A stretch of DNA of 64,000 bases from positions 248,001 to 312,000 of the forward strand of contig NZ_MLCL01000086.1 of the NCBI RefSeq assembly GCF_001942625.1. Reading direction: 5' to 3'. This document shows, in pieces, positions 1-9,396 of the stretch. The notes beneath the pieces are model-generated. The model was not told the origin of the DNA. It did no database searches and was given only the letters and a program-made list of their open reading frames with translations. The position numbers were made by a program, and so were the translations under genes. This stretch comes from Mycobacterium syngnathidarum (GTDB lineage Bacteria; Actinomycetota; Actinomycetes; Mycobacteriales; Mycobacteriaceae). Each line of letters begins with the position of its first letter. The first letter of the stretch is position 1.

Positions 1-1
1 G

Positions 2-1783
2 CGCGCGTTTGCGACTGCCGACCGGGTGACGATGGACGGTGCCGGGCACCCGATCTTCGCGGGCCGTAAGGACGCCATCGTCAAGATCGCCGGCAAGCGG
101 GTAGACACCGCCGCGATCACTCGACGCGCGGCAGCAGACCCGGCTGTGGTCGACGTCGCCGTCGAGCTGCACAACGGCGGATTGGGGGTCTGGTTCGAGA
201 CCCAGCGGACTCGTGGTGGTCACGAAGATCTCGATACGGCAGCACGCATCAGCAATGTCCTGGTGGATTCGCGGGTCCCGTCGTTCGTCGTTTCGGGTGT
301 GGCGAACATCCCCAGAAAGCCCAATGGGAAGACCGACACCGCAAGACTGACAACATCGCTCGGTTCCGGGCCGGGACAAAGGACGGGCCCCGGAGGCGAA
401 GATCGCGCGGCCGGCCTCGCCGGAATGTGGAGCACCCACCTCGGCCGGGTGATCACACCGGCCACGTCTCTGCTGCACGAAGGTATCGGCTCGCTGGACC
501 TCGTCCGAATCCTGCCCGATACGCGCAGATATCTCGGCCGGCAGGTGTCGATTCTGGACCTGATCGGTGCCGATACCGCGGCGAACCTCGTGGATGACGT
601 GGCGACGAGCGACGGGTGGATGGACAACGGCACCGCAGCGGAGATCGAACGTGACGTCAGCGTGCTGACCACGCCGAGCCCACGCGCGGCGGTGACCCCG
701 AAGCGACCCTTGGCTACCCGAGATGCCGGACCGATTCTGGTGGTAGGTGCGTCGGGGGTCCTGGGATCCGGGTTCGCGGAGGCGATCCTGACCGGTGATG
801 GTGCACAACGCCCGGATGTGGTGTTGGCCATGAGGTCGGTGCCGCCCGTCGACCCGGTCTGGACGGAGCTCCGGAACACGCCGGGGGTGCGGATCGAGCG
901 TCTCGTCCCCGGGTTCGGGCCGGTCGAGCTGAGCGCGCTGATCCGGGAAACCGGAGCCCGGACCCTCGTCAACTGCATCGGCAACACCAACGTGGTGGTC
1001 CCGTATCGCGAAATCCGTTCAGCCAATGTGGAAATGGTGGCCGCCATGGCGCAGGCGTGCGCGGCTTCCGGCACCAGGATGGTGCACCTCTCGACGTATG
1101 TCGTCAGTGGGGATGTCATCGCGCCAGAAGTGGTCGACCCACGTCAGGCCCCATACCCGTATGCGGCCTCCAAAGCCCTCGGCGAATTGGCGGTGTGCCG
1201 TGCCGACCGGGAGCTCGACTTCACGGTCGTACGCCTGCCCCGGGTCCTGGGCACCCCCGACCAGCTACGGCGGTCTGCCGACATCTTGGTGTCGATTGTC
1301 GATGCCTGCCGGTCGCTGAATTGCTGTCCGGCAGTGGAACTGACCGAAGAGGTGACCATCGGACGCGCGGCGGCCGACAGCATTCTGCGCCGATTGCCGG
1401 AGTTCGGCGGCCCCGGCGAACTCGGTTGCGGGATCGAGGTGTTGCGGGGCCGGACAGTGGCGTATCAGGAAGTGCTCGGCGCGGTCGCCGACAACCGGGT
1501 CGGCATCGAGGACTGGAAGCGCCGTCTGGATGAGAGTGATTGGGCGAAGGCCAATGCGCGGCGGTGGTCGGTGATCGACGCCTGGATCGGTTTGGGACGT
1601 CGGCTCGGGGGACGCTCCTATGCGGAATACCTGGCCGAGTTTCCAGTCCTCCCGCTTCCGGTGCGCGCCGTCGGCGAGCTCGTCGCGCCTCCGCCGTCGT
1701 TGTCGGCGCTGATCTGTCCGGAACAGGCGGGAACTGGATGTGGTCGCACGACGACCAATCAACAAGACAGCACCAGACAGTGA
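2..1783 (+). CDS. C-terminal part of an NRPS/carboxylic-acid-reductase-like synthetase (A-domain end, carrier, thioester reductase)
   Basis: The reading frame is open at the left window edge, so only the C-terminal ~593 residues are seen. Residues 1-110 resemble the C-terminal subdomain of an adenylation domain (GRKDAIVKIAGKRV, then a PRKPNGKTD core with the catalytic Lys region). A carrier domain follows; its phosphopantetheine Ser is probably the serine of GIGSLDL (codon 491-493). The rest is a thioester-reductase/extended SDR domain with a GASGVLGSG nucleotide motif near 750 and a YxxxK pair near 1160. Such A-T-R proteins release the bound acyl or peptidyl chain as an aldehyde or alcohol. 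Next to ctpB-like and Rv0102-like genes, it may be the end of an nrp-type (Rv0101-like) isonitrile lipopeptide synthetase. A free-standing carboxylate reductase-like protein is also possible, because upstream modules are not visible. Confidence 0.75.
   Translation, partial: RAFATADRVTMDGAGHPIFAGRKDAIVKIAGKRVDTAAITRRAAADPAVVDVAVELHNGGLGVWFETQRTRGGHEDLDTAARISNVLVDSRVPSFVVSGVANIPRKPNGKTDTARLTTSLGSGPGQRTGPGGEDRAAGLAGMWSTHLGRVITPATSLLHEGIGSLDLVRILPDTRRYLGRQVSILDLIGADTAANLVDDVATSDGWMDNGTAAEIERDVSVLTTPSPRAAVTPKRPLATRDAGPILVVGASGVLGSGFAEAILTGDGAQRPDVVLAMRSVPPVDPVWTELRNTPGVRIERLVPGFGPVELSALIRETGARTLVNCIGNTNVVVPYREIRSANVEMVAAMAQACAASGTRMVHLSTYVVSGDVIAPEVVDPRQAPYPYAASKALGELAVCRADRELDFTVVRLPRVLGTPDQLRRSADILVSIVDACRSLNCCPAVELTEEVTIGRAAADSILRRLPEFGGPGELGCGIEVLRGRTVAYQEVLGAVADNRVGIEDWKRRLDESDWAKANARRWSVIDAWIGLGRRLGGRSYAEYLAEFPVLPLPVRAVGELVAPPPSLSALICPEQAGTGCGRTTTNQQDSTRQ
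1729..1757 (+). promoter_or_regulatory. Putative ECF-sigma (SigC) promoter of the HMA gene
   Basis: GGGAAC at 1729-1734, then exactly 17 nt, then CGACCA at 1752-1757, about 30 bp before the HMA start codon. It lies inside the 3' end of the synthetase gene. The same two hexamers with the same spacing recur at 2147, 4261 and 9397, with a near-copy on the minus strand at 7172-7144. Assignment to SigC is inferred from the sigC gene in the same locus. Confidence 0.6.
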
Positions 1784-1786
1784 GGT

Positions 1787-2128
1787 ATGGCAGTGACAGA
1801 CCTAACGGCACACAGTGCCAGGCAGATCCGACTCGACGTGACCGGTATGTCCTGCGGAGCGTGTTCACGCCGGGTCGAGAGCAAGCTGAACAAAATCGAC
1901 GGAGTACACGCTTCGGTCGACATTTCCAGCAAGATCGCGACCATCGAAGCCCGCCAGGACATCACCGTCGCCGACCTCTGTGAGGCCGTTGAGCAGGCCG
2001 GCTACCACGCCGAAGAGCGCGCCGCCGGCAACGACGACCAATCCTCACCGGACTCGCCGGCCCAGAAAAGCCCGTCGATGGTGGCGAGGGCGATCCGCTG
2101 GATCACCGTCGGGCACATGGGCGGCTGA
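1787..2128 (+). CDS. Stand-alone HMA (CopZ-like) copper-chaperone protein
   Basis: 113 residues. An HMA/ferredoxin-like metal-binding domain spans about residues 13-78 with the GMSCGAC motif (Cys23, Cys26), the Cu(I) ligand pair of copper chaperones and P1B-ATPase N-termini. The remaining ~35 residues are low-complexity and Ser/Pro-rich, ending in a short hydrophobic stretch. By hand alignment about 38 of 63 positions match the N-terminal HMA domain of the ctpB-like ATPase at 4342, so it probably arose by duplication of that domain. It starts 3 nt after the synthetase stop but also has its own candidate ECF promoter. Likely role: cytosolic Cu(I) delivery to the ATPase or buffering. Confidence 0.8.
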   Translation: MAVTDLTAHSARQIRLDVTGMSCGACSRRVESKLNKIDGVHASVDISSKIATIEARQDITVADLCEAVEQAGYHAEERAAGNDDQSSPDSPAQKSPSMVARAIRWITVGHMGG

Positions 2129-2146
2129 AACAGCCGAACATCTTTC

Positions 2147-2175
2147 GGGAACCGTCGAGGCGGCGCGAACGACCA
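2147..2175 (+). promoter_or_regulatory. Putative ECF-sigma (SigC) promoter of the PepSY gene
   Basis: GGGAAC (2147-2152), 17 nt, CGACCA (2170-2175), ending 34 bp before the ATG at 2210. Same architecture as the sites at 1729, 4261 and 9397. Confidence 0.6.
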
Positions 2176-2209
2176 CTCTTATCGAGGACCGTTCGATCAC
2201 TGAGGAGCC

Positions 2210-3682
2210 ATGGGCGAGAACCCGTCGACAGCCACCGATGCGAGCGCGACGCCGGAGTCGCCGCCTTCGCCCCCGGTGGCAGCCACGCACTACCGCGCAT
2301 TCCTGCAGCGGCTGCATTTCTATGCAGGGCTCTTCGTCGGGCCGTTCCTGCTGATCGCTGCGATCAGCGGTGGCCTGTACGCCATCGCACCCACCATCGA
2401 GCAATTCGCCTATCGAGATCAGCTTCAGACCCACAGCACCGGCGACATGCTGGCGGTCACCGAACAGGTTCGGGCCGCCCAGGCACAGCGTCCCGACCTG
2501 ACGGTCACCGCGGTGCGTCCCGCGACCGGTCCCGGTGAAACCACCCGGGTGATGTTCGACGATCCGTCGTTGGGTGAGTCCGAACGCCACACCGTGTTCA
2601 TCAATCCCGTGACGGCGTCCGCACAAGGCGAGCTGACGGTGTACGGCAGCAGCGGTGCGCTCCCACTGCGAACCTGGGTCGATCAGTTGCACCGCAGCCT
2701 GCATCTCGGTGAGCCCGGGCGCCTGTACAGCGAACTCGCGGCGTCGTGGCTGTGGGTGATCGCGCTGGCCGGGGTGTTCCTGTGGTGGGGAAGATTCCGG
2801 CGCGCCGCACGGCACGAAAATGCGAACGCCAGACTGCTGACGCTCGACCGCTCGAGCCGGGGCCGGGCCCGGACCGTGAACTGGCATGGGGCGGTGGGGA
2901 TGTGGATCGCCGTCGGGCTCCTGTTCCTGTCGGCGACCGGACTCACGTGGTCACGGTTCGCCGGTGACAACATCACCGATCTGCGGACGGCGTTGGACTG
3001 GACGACCCCGACCGTGTCGACCGCGATCGACAGCACACCTGGAGCCGGCAAGGCCGGCCCCACGCCCGGCCACCACGGGCATCACAGCGCCGTGGATGCG
3101 ACTGCGGCCGGTACGGGCGAGGCCTCGTCGGTGCTCGACATCGATCGGGTGCTGAAGGCAGCTCGCGATGCCGGTGTCGCAGGCAAGGTCGAGGTCAGCA
3201 TTCCCGCGCGCGCCGGCACTGCGTTCGTGGTGGCGCAGACCCGCCAACCGTGGGTGATGTCGAACAACGCGGTGGCCGTCGACGGGGCCACGGCCACGGT
3301 GACCGATACCTCGTGGTTCGCCGATTGGCCTTTGGCGGCAAAGCTTTCCGCGTGGGGCATCCAGCTGCATATGGGGCTGCTGTTCGGGTTGGCCAACCAG
3401 CTCCTGCTGCTGGGGCTGGCGCTGGCGTTGGCCACGGTGATCGTGCGTGGGTACCGGATGTGGTGGCAGCGTCGGCCCACCGTCGGCCGGCGCCCGGTGG
3501 GCAGGGCGCCGCGTCGCGGGGTCCTCACCGATCTGCCACCGGCCCTCGCGGTGGCAGTGGTCGTCGTGGCGGCCGCCGTCGGCTGGTTCGTTCCGTTGCT
3601 GGGAGCCAGCCTGGTCATCTTCGTCGCGGTCGACGTCGCCCTGGGATGGCGGCAAGACCGCCGGCAGCAGCGGCTGCGCTAA
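2210..3682 (+). CDS. PepSY-associated TM protein, metal- or heme-related membrane protein
   Basis: 490 residues with a good ribosome site (GAGGAG, 2 nt before ATG). About five membrane helices are visible: residues 37-59, 178-198, 226-247, 384-410 and a C-terminal pair around 446-480. The extracytoplasmic segments between helices match PepSY-type lobes. A His cluster (HHGHH, about residues 287-292) lies in the large loop between helices 3 and 4. The family (PiuB/PepSY_TM) is found beside metal uptake and siderophore genes and may act in metal or chelate reduction or transport; the exact activity is unknown. It sits between the HMA gene and sigC, convergent with sigC and overlapping it by 4 bp. 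A copper-related role is inferred from context only. Confidence 0.75.
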   Translation: MGENPSTATDASATPESPPSPPVAATHYRAFLQRLHFYAGLFVGPFLLIAAISGGLYAIAPTIEQFAYRDQLQTHSTGDMLAVTEQVRAAQAQRPDLTVTAVRPATGPGETTRVMFDDPSLGESERHTVFINPVTASAQGELTVYGSSGALPLRTWVDQLHRSLHLGEPGRLYSELAASWLWVIALAGVFLWWGRFRRAARHENANARLLTLDRSSRGRARTVNWHGAVGMWIAVGLLFLSATGLTWSRFAGDNITDLRTALDWTTPTVSTAIDSTPGAGKAGPTPGHHGHHSAVDATAAGTGEASSVLDIDRVLKAARDAGVAGKVEVSIPARAGTAFVVAQTRQPWVMSNNAVAVDGATATVTDTSWFADWPLAAKLSAWGIQLHMGLLFGLANQLLLLGLALALATVIVRGYRMWWQRRPTVGRRPVGRAPRRGVLTDLPPALAVAVVVVAAAVGWFVPLLGASLVIFVAVDVALGWRQDRRQQRLR

Positions 3683-4245
3683 CCGGTCAGATCGTCGCGC
3701 TCGGTTGCGGCAATCAGATCCTCGCGGGCGCGTGCCACCCGGGAACGGATCGTGCCGACCGGGCAGCCGCACACCTCGGCCGCCTCGGCATAGGACAAGC
3801 CCAGCACCTGGGTCAGCAGCAGGGCATGCCGCCGGTCGGGGTCCAGGCCGTCCAGCAGGAGGCGGATCTCCACCATCTTCTCGAACCCACCGACCGGGCG
3901 GTAGCTCTCGAGGACCTGCTCGACATCCACTCCGTGCTGGGTCCGCGGCCGGCTCTGCTTGTGCCGGATCTGGTCCACCACCACACGCCGGGCGATCGAC
4001 AGCAGCCAGGTGCGGGCGGACGATCGGCCACTGAACCGGGGCAGCGCCGTGATGGCGCGCATGAACGTCTCTTGTGTGAGGTCATCGGCGGAACCGGCAT
4101 CACCGAGGTAGGCGACGGTTCGCCAGACGTCGGTCTGGGTGGCCCGGACGAATTGCTCGAGCGCCGCTGAATCACCGCGGCCGGCGGCGAAGGCCAGCCG
4201 CGTAACGTGGTCCTCGCCGCGTTCGGTAGTCACGGTCCTCGACAT
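3679..4245 (-). CDS. sigC: ECF RNA polymerase sigma factor SigC
   Basis: 188 residues from ATG 4245. Region 2 carries the [12 protein letters not shown] helix and the [11 protein letters not shown] segment; region 4 carries [20 protein letters not shown] followed by [13 protein letters not shown]. Several stretches, including the C-terminal DDLTG, agree with what I recall of M. tuberculosis SigC. The open frame extends upstream to 4311, but the extra residues lack homology and the start at 4245 gives the family length. There is no anti-sigma gene directly adjacent; a zinc-finger membrane protein at 10109-10816 is a candidate. It is divergent from the ctpB-like gene. Its own upstream region lacks the GGGAAC/CGAC element, so autoregulation through that motif is not apparent. 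Confidence 0.85.
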   Translation of the reverse strand: MSRTVTTERGEDHVTRLAFAAGRGDSAALEQFVRATQTDVWRTVAYLGDAGSADDLTQETFMRAITALPRFSGRSSARTWLLSIARRVVVDQIRHKQSRPRTQHGVDVEQVLESYRPVGGFEKMVEIRLLLDGLDPDRRHALLLTQVLGLSYAEAAEVCGCPVGTIRSRVARAREDLIAATERDDLTG

Positions 4246-4260
4246 TATTCGATGCCGCCC

Positions 4261-4289
4261 GGGAACTCGGCATCGGGCCGGAGCGACTA
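4261..4289 (+). promoter_or_regulatory. Putative ECF-sigma (SigC) promoter of the ctpB-like gene
   Basis: GGGAAC (4261-4266), 17 nt, CGACTA (4284-4289) in the 96-bp sigC/ctpB intergenic region. The predicted transcript would start near 4296, with a ~45-nt leader to the GTG at 4342. Confidence 0.65.
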
Positions 4290-4341
4290 TCTCTTCGGTG
4301 ACGTATGCCACCGACGTGGTGAGCGAGCAATTGGAGTAGTG

Positions 4342-6639
4342 GTGACCACAGCAACTGTCCCCGACAACGCGGCGACCCAGCGCATTGCGCTCGACGTCAC
4401 AGGGATGTCGTGTGGGGCCTGCGCTGCCCGCGTGGAGAACAAGCTCAACAAGGTCGACGGGGTGCGCGCGTCAGTGAACTTCGCCACACGCGTCGCCACC
4501 GTGGAAGCCACCCCGGACGTCGGCGTCGAGCAGCTGTGTGCGGTCATCGAGCGGGCCGGCTACCAGGCGGCACCACGAGTCGAGCGTGCCACGACCGACG
4601 TCGACCCCGATGCCGACCACGCCCGCAGCCTGCTGCTGCGCCTCGCGATCGCCGCCGTGTTGTTCATCCCCCTGGCCGATCTGTCGGTGATGTTTGCCGT
4701 GGTACCCGACACCAGATTCACCGGATGGCAGTGGGTGCTCACCGCGCTGGCCGCACCGATCGTCACCTGGGCCGCCTGGCCGTTCCATCGCGCGGCCCTG
4801 CGCAATGCCCGGCACGGAACCTCCACCATGGAGACCCTGATCTCCATCGGCGTCACCGCTGCCACCGTCTGGTCGATGTACACGATCTTCTTCGATCACC
4901 AGACCTACCACGCCGCGGGCGTGTGGCAGGCGCTGCTGGGCAGCGACGCCATCTATCTTGAGGTCGCTGCCGGGGTAACGGTTTTCGTGCTTGCCGGCCG
5001 GTACTTCGAGGCTCGGGCCCGCTCGCGCGCCGGGGGAGCCCTGCGGGCCCTTGCGGCGCTCGGGGCCAAATCGGTGACCGTGCTGCTGGCCGACGGCGGC
5101 GAACTCGTGCTTCCCGCCGACGAACTCAAAGAAGGACAGCGATTCGTCGTTCGCCCGGGTGAGGCCATCGCCGCCGACGGCCTTGTGGTCTCCGGATCGG
5201 CCGCCGTCGACGTCAGCGCGATGACCGGGGAATCGAAACCGGTACAGACGCACGAAGGTTCGAGCGTGGTGGGCGGTACCGTCGTTCTCGACGGCAGGTT
5301 GATCGTCGAGGCAGCCGCGGTGGGCTCCGACACCCGGTTCGCCGGGATGGTCCGCCTCGTCGAGCAGGCGCAGGCACAAAAGGCTGACGCACAACGCCTC
5401 GCCGACCGCATCGCCTCGGTGTTCGTGCCATGTGTGCTCGTGATCGCGGCGGCAACCGCGATCGGTTGGCTGCTGTTCGACGGCGACATCAATCGAGCCG
5501 TCTCGGCCGCGCTGGCGGTCCTGGTGATCGCCTGCCCGTGCGCGCTGGGGCTGGCGACCCCGACGGCGATGATGGTGGCCTCGGGGCGCGGTGCCCAGCT
5601 GGGGATCTTCCTCAAGGGGCACCGGGCCTTGGAGGCGATCCGCGCGGTCGACACCGTGGTGTTCGACAAGACCGGCACCCTGACCACCGGCCAGCCTCAG
5701 GTCATCACCGTCACCTCGGCCGACGGATGGACCGAGGACGACGTTCTCGCACACGCGGCGGCCGTCGAGTCGGCATCCGAACATCCCGTCGCGCACGCGA
5801 TCGTCACTGCTCGCGCCGGACGTGAGGGCACCGCCGTCGAGGACTTCCAGGCGTTCGCGGGGCACGGGGTGTCCGGCTCGGTGGACGGCGTGGCCGTGGT
5901 GGTCGGACGGCCGGCCTGGGTGACCCGCGACCGCGTGGTGCCGGCCGGCCTGGCTGCCGCCCGCAAGGCGGGTGAGTCACAGGGCCAGACAGTCGTGTTC
6001 GTCGCGTACGGTGACACCGTCTGCGGCGCCATCTGCATCGCTGACGCCGTCAAGGAGTCGGCTGCCGGTGCCATCGCACGACTTCACGCCGAGGGCATGA
6101 AAACCATGCTGTTGACCGGTGACAACGCCGCGACGGCCGCCGCGATCGGGGCGGCCGTGGGCATCGACGACGTGGTTGCCGAGGTGCTGCCCGAGGACAA
6201 GGTCGGCGCGATCGAGAAACTGCGGGATCAGGGCCGGGTGGTGGCCATGGTCGGTGACGGGATCAATGACGGTCCCGCCCTGGCGTGCGCTGACCTGGGC
6301 CTCGCCATCGGCCGCGGGACCGACGTCGCCATCGGCGCAGCCGACATCATCCTGGTCCGCGACAACCTGGATTCGGTCCCGCAGGCGCTCGGCCTGGCCC
6401 GCGCGACGATGCGGACCATTCAGGTCAACATGATCTGGGCTTTCGGCTACAACGTCGCGGCCATACCGATCGCCGCGGCGGGCTTGCTGAACCCGTTGAT
6501 CGCGGGCGCGGCGATGGCGGTGTCATCGTTCCTGGTGGTGTCGAACAGTCTGCGGTTGCGCAATTACGGTACGGCCCAACCGAATGCGTTCGGCGATGCT
6601 CAACCGGAAGTGCGGCCCGCGGCCCGCATGTCCGGCTGA
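4342..6639 (+). CDS. ctpB: Copper-translocating P1B-type ATPase, CtpB/CtpA-like
   Basis: 765 residues from GTG 4342, which has TTGGAG 5 nt upstream; the longer frame from 4207 would overlap sigC and its promoter. N-terminal HMA domain with GMSCGAC (Cys24, Cys27), eight expected membrane helices, the CPC copper motif (398-400) in [13 protein letters not shown], phosphatase TGES (295-298), phosphorylation site DKTGT (Asp442) and GDGIND (638-643). All catalytic residues are present. The N-terminus and the closing segment through NSLRLRN resemble M. tuberculosis CtpB/CtpA. These mycobacterial pumps handle Cu(I) at the plasma membrane; whether this one serves export or cuproenzyme loading cannot be decided from sequence. 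It is divergent from sigC, with a candidate SigC promoter. Its 3' end overlaps the convergent gene at 6600 by 40 bp. Confidence 0.9.
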   Translation: MTTATVPDNAATQRIALDVTGMSCGACAARVENKLNKVDGVRASVNFATRVATVEATPDVGVEQLCAVIERAGYQAAPRVERATTDVDPDADHARSLLLRLAIAAVLFIPLADLSVMFAVVPDTRFTGWQWVLTALAAPIVTWAAWPFHRAALRNARHGTSTMETLISIGVTAATVWSMYTIFFDHQTYHAAGVWQALLGSDAIYLEVAAGVTVFVLAGRYFEARARSRAGGALRALAALGAKSVTVLLADGGELVLPADELKEGQRFVVRPGEAIAADGLVVSGSAAVDVSAMTGESKPVQTHEGSSVVGGTVVLDGRLIVEAAAVGSDTRFAGMVRLVEQAQAQKADAQRLADRIASVFVPCVLVIAAATAIGWLLFDGDINRAVSAALAVLVIACPCALGLATPTAMMVASGRGAQLGIFLKGHRALEAIRAVDTVVFDKTGTLTTGQPQVITVTSADGWTEDDVLAHAAAVESASEHPVAHAIVTARAGREGTAVEDFQAFAGHGVSGSVDGVAVVVGRPAWVTRDRVVPAGLAAARKAGESQGQTVVFVAYGDTVCGAICIADAVKESAAGAIARLHAEGMKTMLLTGDNAATAAAIGAAVGIDDVVAEVLPEDKVGAIEKLRDQGRVVAMVGDGINDGPALACADLGLAIGRGTDVAIGAADIILVRDNLDSVPQALGLARATMRTIQVNMIWAFGYNVAAIPIAAAGLLNPLIAGAAMAVSSFLVVSNSLRLRNYGTAQPNAFGDAQPEVRPAARMSG

Positions 6640-7088
6640 GACGAGTCCAGCGGGGCCAGGCACACCCCCAGCCATCCCGCTGTCAGTGCCGCAACGGTGA
6701 GCGTGCCGAGTGCCGCCGGAACCCACGAGGTGGTGTGCGCGGTGTGATGCCACCAGAATGACCCGGCGCCGCCCACAGTGGCGACAGCCGATGTGCAGGT
6801 CGCCATGCAGCACCACCGAAACCGGCGACGTACCAGGGCGAAAGCCGATGCCACCGACGCCAGGGCGAACAGCGAGATCGCGACCAGCGATATCCAGTGC
6901 CCGTTGCGGGTGGGGCCGGCGGGAATGTCGCCGGTGACGCGCAACGCGATGGCCGCCCCCGCCACCGCGATGGCAAGTGCTGTCAGCACTCGGGCTCGCG
7001 CGGCGCCGATCCAGACATCCTCCAACACCCGGCGCTCGATGGCCCGCAGTTCGGCCTCGACCGTCGCGGCCATCTCCTGAGGAGTCAC
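6600..7088 (-). CDS. Four-helix membrane protein of unknown function (copper locus)
   Basis: 162 residues from GTG 7088 (GAAAGG 7 nt upstream); an ATG at 7073 is an alternative. A short charged amphipathic N-terminus (residues 1-28) is followed by four hydrophobic helices at about 30-50, 65-87, 92-113 and 119-143. A CCxxxC cluster at the start of helix 3 and an HH pair after it could bind metal. I recognise no family. Its upstream region carries a minus-strand copy of the shared ECF promoter element, so it probably belongs to the same regulon as the HMA, PepSY and ctpB-like genes. It runs divergently from the metallothionein-like gene. Confidence 0.7.
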   Translation of the reverse strand: MTPQEMAATVEAELRAIERRVLEDVWIGAARARVLTALAIAVAGAAIALRVTGDIPAGPTRNGHWISLVAISLFALASVASAFALVRRRFRWCCMATCTSAVATVGGAGSFWWHHTAHTTSWVPAALGTLTVAALTAGWLGVCLAPLDSSQPDMRAAGRTSG

Positions 7089-7143
7089 TGAAAATACCTT
7101 TCGGACAGCCGGTGTGGTGTGGATCTCGATGGCCCCTTTTGAT

Positions 7144-7172
7144 TGGTCGGCGGCACGCCGGGATTAGTTCCG
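7144..7172 (-). promoter_or_regulatory. Putative ECF-sigma (SigC) promoter of the four-helix membrane protein
   Basis: Read on the minus strand: CGGAAC (7172-7167), 17 nt, CGACCA (7149-7144). This places a transcript start near 7137, about 48 nt before the GTG at 7088. It differs from the four plus-strand sites only in the first base of the -35 element. Confidence 0.55.
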
Positions 7173-7200
7173 TTGCGGCCTGATCAGCAGGTATCGGGCG

Positions 7201-7206
7201 TAACCT
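7201..7206 (+). promoter_or_regulatory. Leaderless -10 element of the metallothionein-like gene
   Basis: TAACCT fits the mycobacterial TANNNT -10 and ends 7 nt before the ATG at 7214. No convincing Shine-Dalgarno is present, which fits a leaderless transcript. No GGGAAC/CGAC element is seen here. Confidence 0.45.
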
Positions 7207-7213
7207 CATATGC

Positions 7214-7324
7214 ATGACCAGCAATGAAACAGCCGGATCGACGAAGTGTGACAACCCGAACTGTACGTGCGAGAACTGCACCTGCGGGAGCAACTGCACC
7301 TGCGGTTCCGACCAATCCGACTGA
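7214..7324 (+). CDS. Small metallothionein-like Cys-rich protein
   Basis: 36 residues, below usual gene-calling length limits. Seven cysteines at positions 12, 17, 19, 22, 24, 28 and 30, arranged as one lone Cys and three Cys-Thr-Cys pairs, with no aromatic or large hydrophobic residues. This composition is that of a metallothionein. Mycobacteria have a Cu(I) metallothionein, MymT, but the Cys spacing here differs from MymT as I remember it, so I call it metallothionein-like rather than MymT. Its place between the copper ATPase block and a CopD/CtaG fusion supports cytosolic copper binding. The start is set by ATG 7214 with a TANNNT box 7 nt upstream. There is a 34-bp gap to the convergent CopD/CtaG stop. 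Confidence 0.75.
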   Translation: MTSNETAGSTKCDNPNCTCENCTCGSNCTCGSDQSD

Positions 7325-7358
7325 TCGCGTAGCCTCGCGCATCCGGTGAACTGCGATT

Positions 7359-9314
7359 TCAGCGCCGGGTGCGGGAGAGTTCGCGAAGCATCGCGTTGTA
7401 GGCGTCGAGTTCGTCGTCGTACCCGCGGTCGCTGTGGCGGTCCTCGCGGGCTCCCGCCCGGCGGTCCTGACGTGCCCACTGGGCTACCAGCGCGACCACC
7501 ACGATGATCACCGGCACCTCGCTCGAACCCCACGCGATGGCGCCGCCCATGTGCTGGTCGTCCGAGATGCTCTGCAACCAAGGCAGATTGACGGATCGGT
7601 AGAAGCTCTCGCCCAGAGAGGACGTCATCGTCATCGTCGCGATGCCAAAGAAAGCATGGAAGGGCATCACGGCGAACAGCAGGCCGAGCCGCCCCAGGAA
7701 AGGCAGCCGCCGCGGCCCGGGATCGATACCGATGATTCCCCAGTAATACAGATAGCCGGTGAGCAGGAAGTGCACGGTCATGAACTCGTGGCCCCAGTGA
7801 TACCGGATCAAGGTGTCGAACAGGGGCGTGAAGTAGACGAGGTACAGCGACCCGACGAACAAGACGAACGCCGTCACCGGGTGCGACACGAATCGCGTCA
7901 CAGGTGAATGCACGAACCAGATCAGCCACTCGCGAGGGCCCGGAGCCGCATCTTTCGGCGCGGACGGCAGCACCCGCAGGGCCAGGGTCACCGGTGCGCC
8001 GAGCACCAGAAGCACGGGGACGAACATGTTCAGCGCCATGTGTTCGCCCATGTGCACGCTGAACATCGCCGATCCGTAGGCGCGTACTCCGGAACTGGTG
8101 GTGATCAGCAGGGCCGCGCACCCCAGTGTCCAGGCAATCGTGCGTCCTACCGGCCAGTGGTCGCCGCGCCGCCGCAGTCTTGCGGCGGCGACCAGATAGC
8201 CCAGTGCGACCACGATGGCTGCCGTACCGATCAGTGGATCGAACCGCCATGCGGTGATCAAGCTGAGCGGGCTCGGAGGCGCATCGAGTTGGTAACCCAA
8301 AAAGACGTCCCACGTGGAGAACGGGTGAACCGTGAACCGGGGCGGCACGCTGTTCGCGGCCAGTGCCACCGCAGCGGATGCGACGATCATCGCGGCGGCA
8401 GACATGGTGTTCGCCAGGCGTGAGGGCTGTCGGTGCTTCAGCAGAAGTACGCCGTCGCCTATCCAGGTCAGCGTGAGCAGTGTCCCGGCGGCCAGTACGG
8501 CCACCCCGTACGTCGATCCCAGGACCGGTGTCCCGCCCAACATCAGTGTCGCCAGCGCAGCGCCGTAAACAACGGTCACCGCCCCGCAAGCGACATGCAT
8601 CATCTGGACGCGACGGCCGAGCGCGGCGTCGGGAAGCCCGGCGGCGACGATCTTGGTCCCCGCCCACACCGCGACGGCGACGGCGAAGACGATCACCGCG
8701 CTGGTGGCGATGTCATGATCCGGACCCTGCCCGGCATTTCCGGTCACCGGAACGGCGAGTACTGCGATCAAGGCGGGCAACAGCGCCACGCAGTGGCCGA
8801 TCCAGCGCAGTGTGAACCGCACGCCGACGGCCAGCACCAGTGCGCAGATCGCAGCCACGCACCACCCGCGCGCGACCTCGGACGCCGCGATGGTGCTGCC
8901 GAGGCCGGGACCGGTGACGAGGCGGGTGACGGGGATTCCCGCGTCGGCCGATGCGGAGATGACCACCATGGCGCTCGCGCAACAGGCCCAGAGGACCGCG
9001 GCGCGCTCGACCAGGAGGTGCGCTGAAAAGGATCCGGCGTCGATGCATCCGTCGTCACGCGGTGTGGCGGTCGTCACGATCCAGACCAGCGCCCCGGTGC
9101 ACACGGCCGCGGCCAACGTCGCGGTCCAGTGGCCGAGCAGCCGGGCTGCGCTCGTGGCCGTTCCCGGATCGGCGATTCCCGCGACGGCGAGTCGTTGTGC
9201 GCCCAGCTGGACCGCACACAAAAACAGCGCCACCGCGCAGGCGGCGACGGTGGCGAACAGCGCCGAGCGAGCCCGCCACACGCCGGTGCCACCGGGTATT
9301 TGCACACGCGCCAT
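7359..9314 (-). CDS. CopD/CtaG fusion membrane protein (Rv0102-like copper protein)
   Basis: 651 residues from ATG 9314; the open frame continues upstream without family similarity. The N-terminal half is a multi-helix CopD-like region. The C-terminal half is a caa3_CtaG-type domain containing [11 protein letters not shown] and later [17 protein letters not shown], where the His and Met residues are plausible copper ligands. Family members are implicated in copper import or in metallation of cytochrome oxidase. M. tuberculosis Rv0102 has this architecture and lies between nrp and ctpB, the same gene set as here. The start faces a divergent DUF5134-like gene across a 157-bp region holding a perfect palindrome. 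A second paralogue is at 52907. Confidence 0.85.
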   Translation of the reverse strand: MARVQIPGGTGVWRARSALFATVAACAVALFLCAVQLGAQRLAVAGIADPGTATSAARLLGHWTATLAAAVCTGALVWIVTTATPRDDGCIDAGSFSAHLLVERAAVLWACCASAMVVISASADAGIPVTRLVTGPGLGSTIAASEVARGWCVAAICALVLAVGVRFTLRWIGHCVALLPALIAVLAVPVTGNAGQGPDHDIATSAVIVFAVAVAVWAGTKIVAAGLPDAALGRRVQMMHVACGAVTVVYGAALATLMLGGTPVLGSTYGVAVLAAGTLLTLTWIGDGVLLLKHRQPSRLANTMSAAAMIVASAAVALAANSVPPRFTVHPFSTWDVFLGYQLDAPPSPLSLITAWRFDPLIGTAAIVVALGYLVAAARLRRRGDHWPVGRTIAWTLGCAALLITTSSGVRAYGSAMFSVHMGEHMALNMFVPVLLVLGAPVTLALRVLPSAPKDAAPGPREWLIWFVHSPVTRFVSHPVTAFVLFVGSLYLVYFTPLFDTLIRYHWGHEFMTVHFLLTGYLYYWGIIGIDPGPRRLPFLGRLGLLFAVMPFHAFFGIATMTMTSSLGESFYRSVNLPWLQSISDDQHMGGAIAWGSSEVPVIIVVVALVAQWARQDRRAGAREDRHSDRGYDDELDAYNAMLRELSRTRR

Positions 9315-9364
9315 AGTCGAACCGGCCTTCCGCCGCGGAACACAAACATCGCGGCCAGGCGAGT

Positions 9365-9383
9365 CTACGACAACATGTCGTAG
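9365..9383. promoter_or_regulatory. Perfect palindrome in the CopD-CtaG / DUF5134 intergenic region
   Basis: CTACGACA (9365-9372) and TGTCGTAG (9376-9383) form perfect 8-bp arms around ACA. It lies 50 bp upstream of the CopD/CtaG start and 14 bp before the ECF -35 box at 9397. The shape suits a dimeric repressor of the BlaI/CopY kind, but the regulator is not in this window. Confidence 0.5.
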
Positions 9384-9396
9384 TGCTGATGGGTGC

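Noticed and set aside
4246..4341. SigC autoregulatory promoter on the minus strand
   Set aside because: TCCAAT and CGTCGG/CGTCAC words exist, but the spacers (13 and 26) do not fit and the local GGGAAC/CGAC element is absent in that orientation.
7089..7213. CsoR or RicR operator before the metallothionein
   Set aside because: Only a weak GGTA/TAACC partial symmetry (7190-7205) is present; it does not fit either known palindrome.
6523..8667. Minus-strand frame of about 714 codons spanning ctpB end, the metallothionein and the CopD/CtaG gene
   Set aside because: It is in a different frame from the CtaG gene, is Arg-rich and without domains, and crosses a convergent gene end and promoters.
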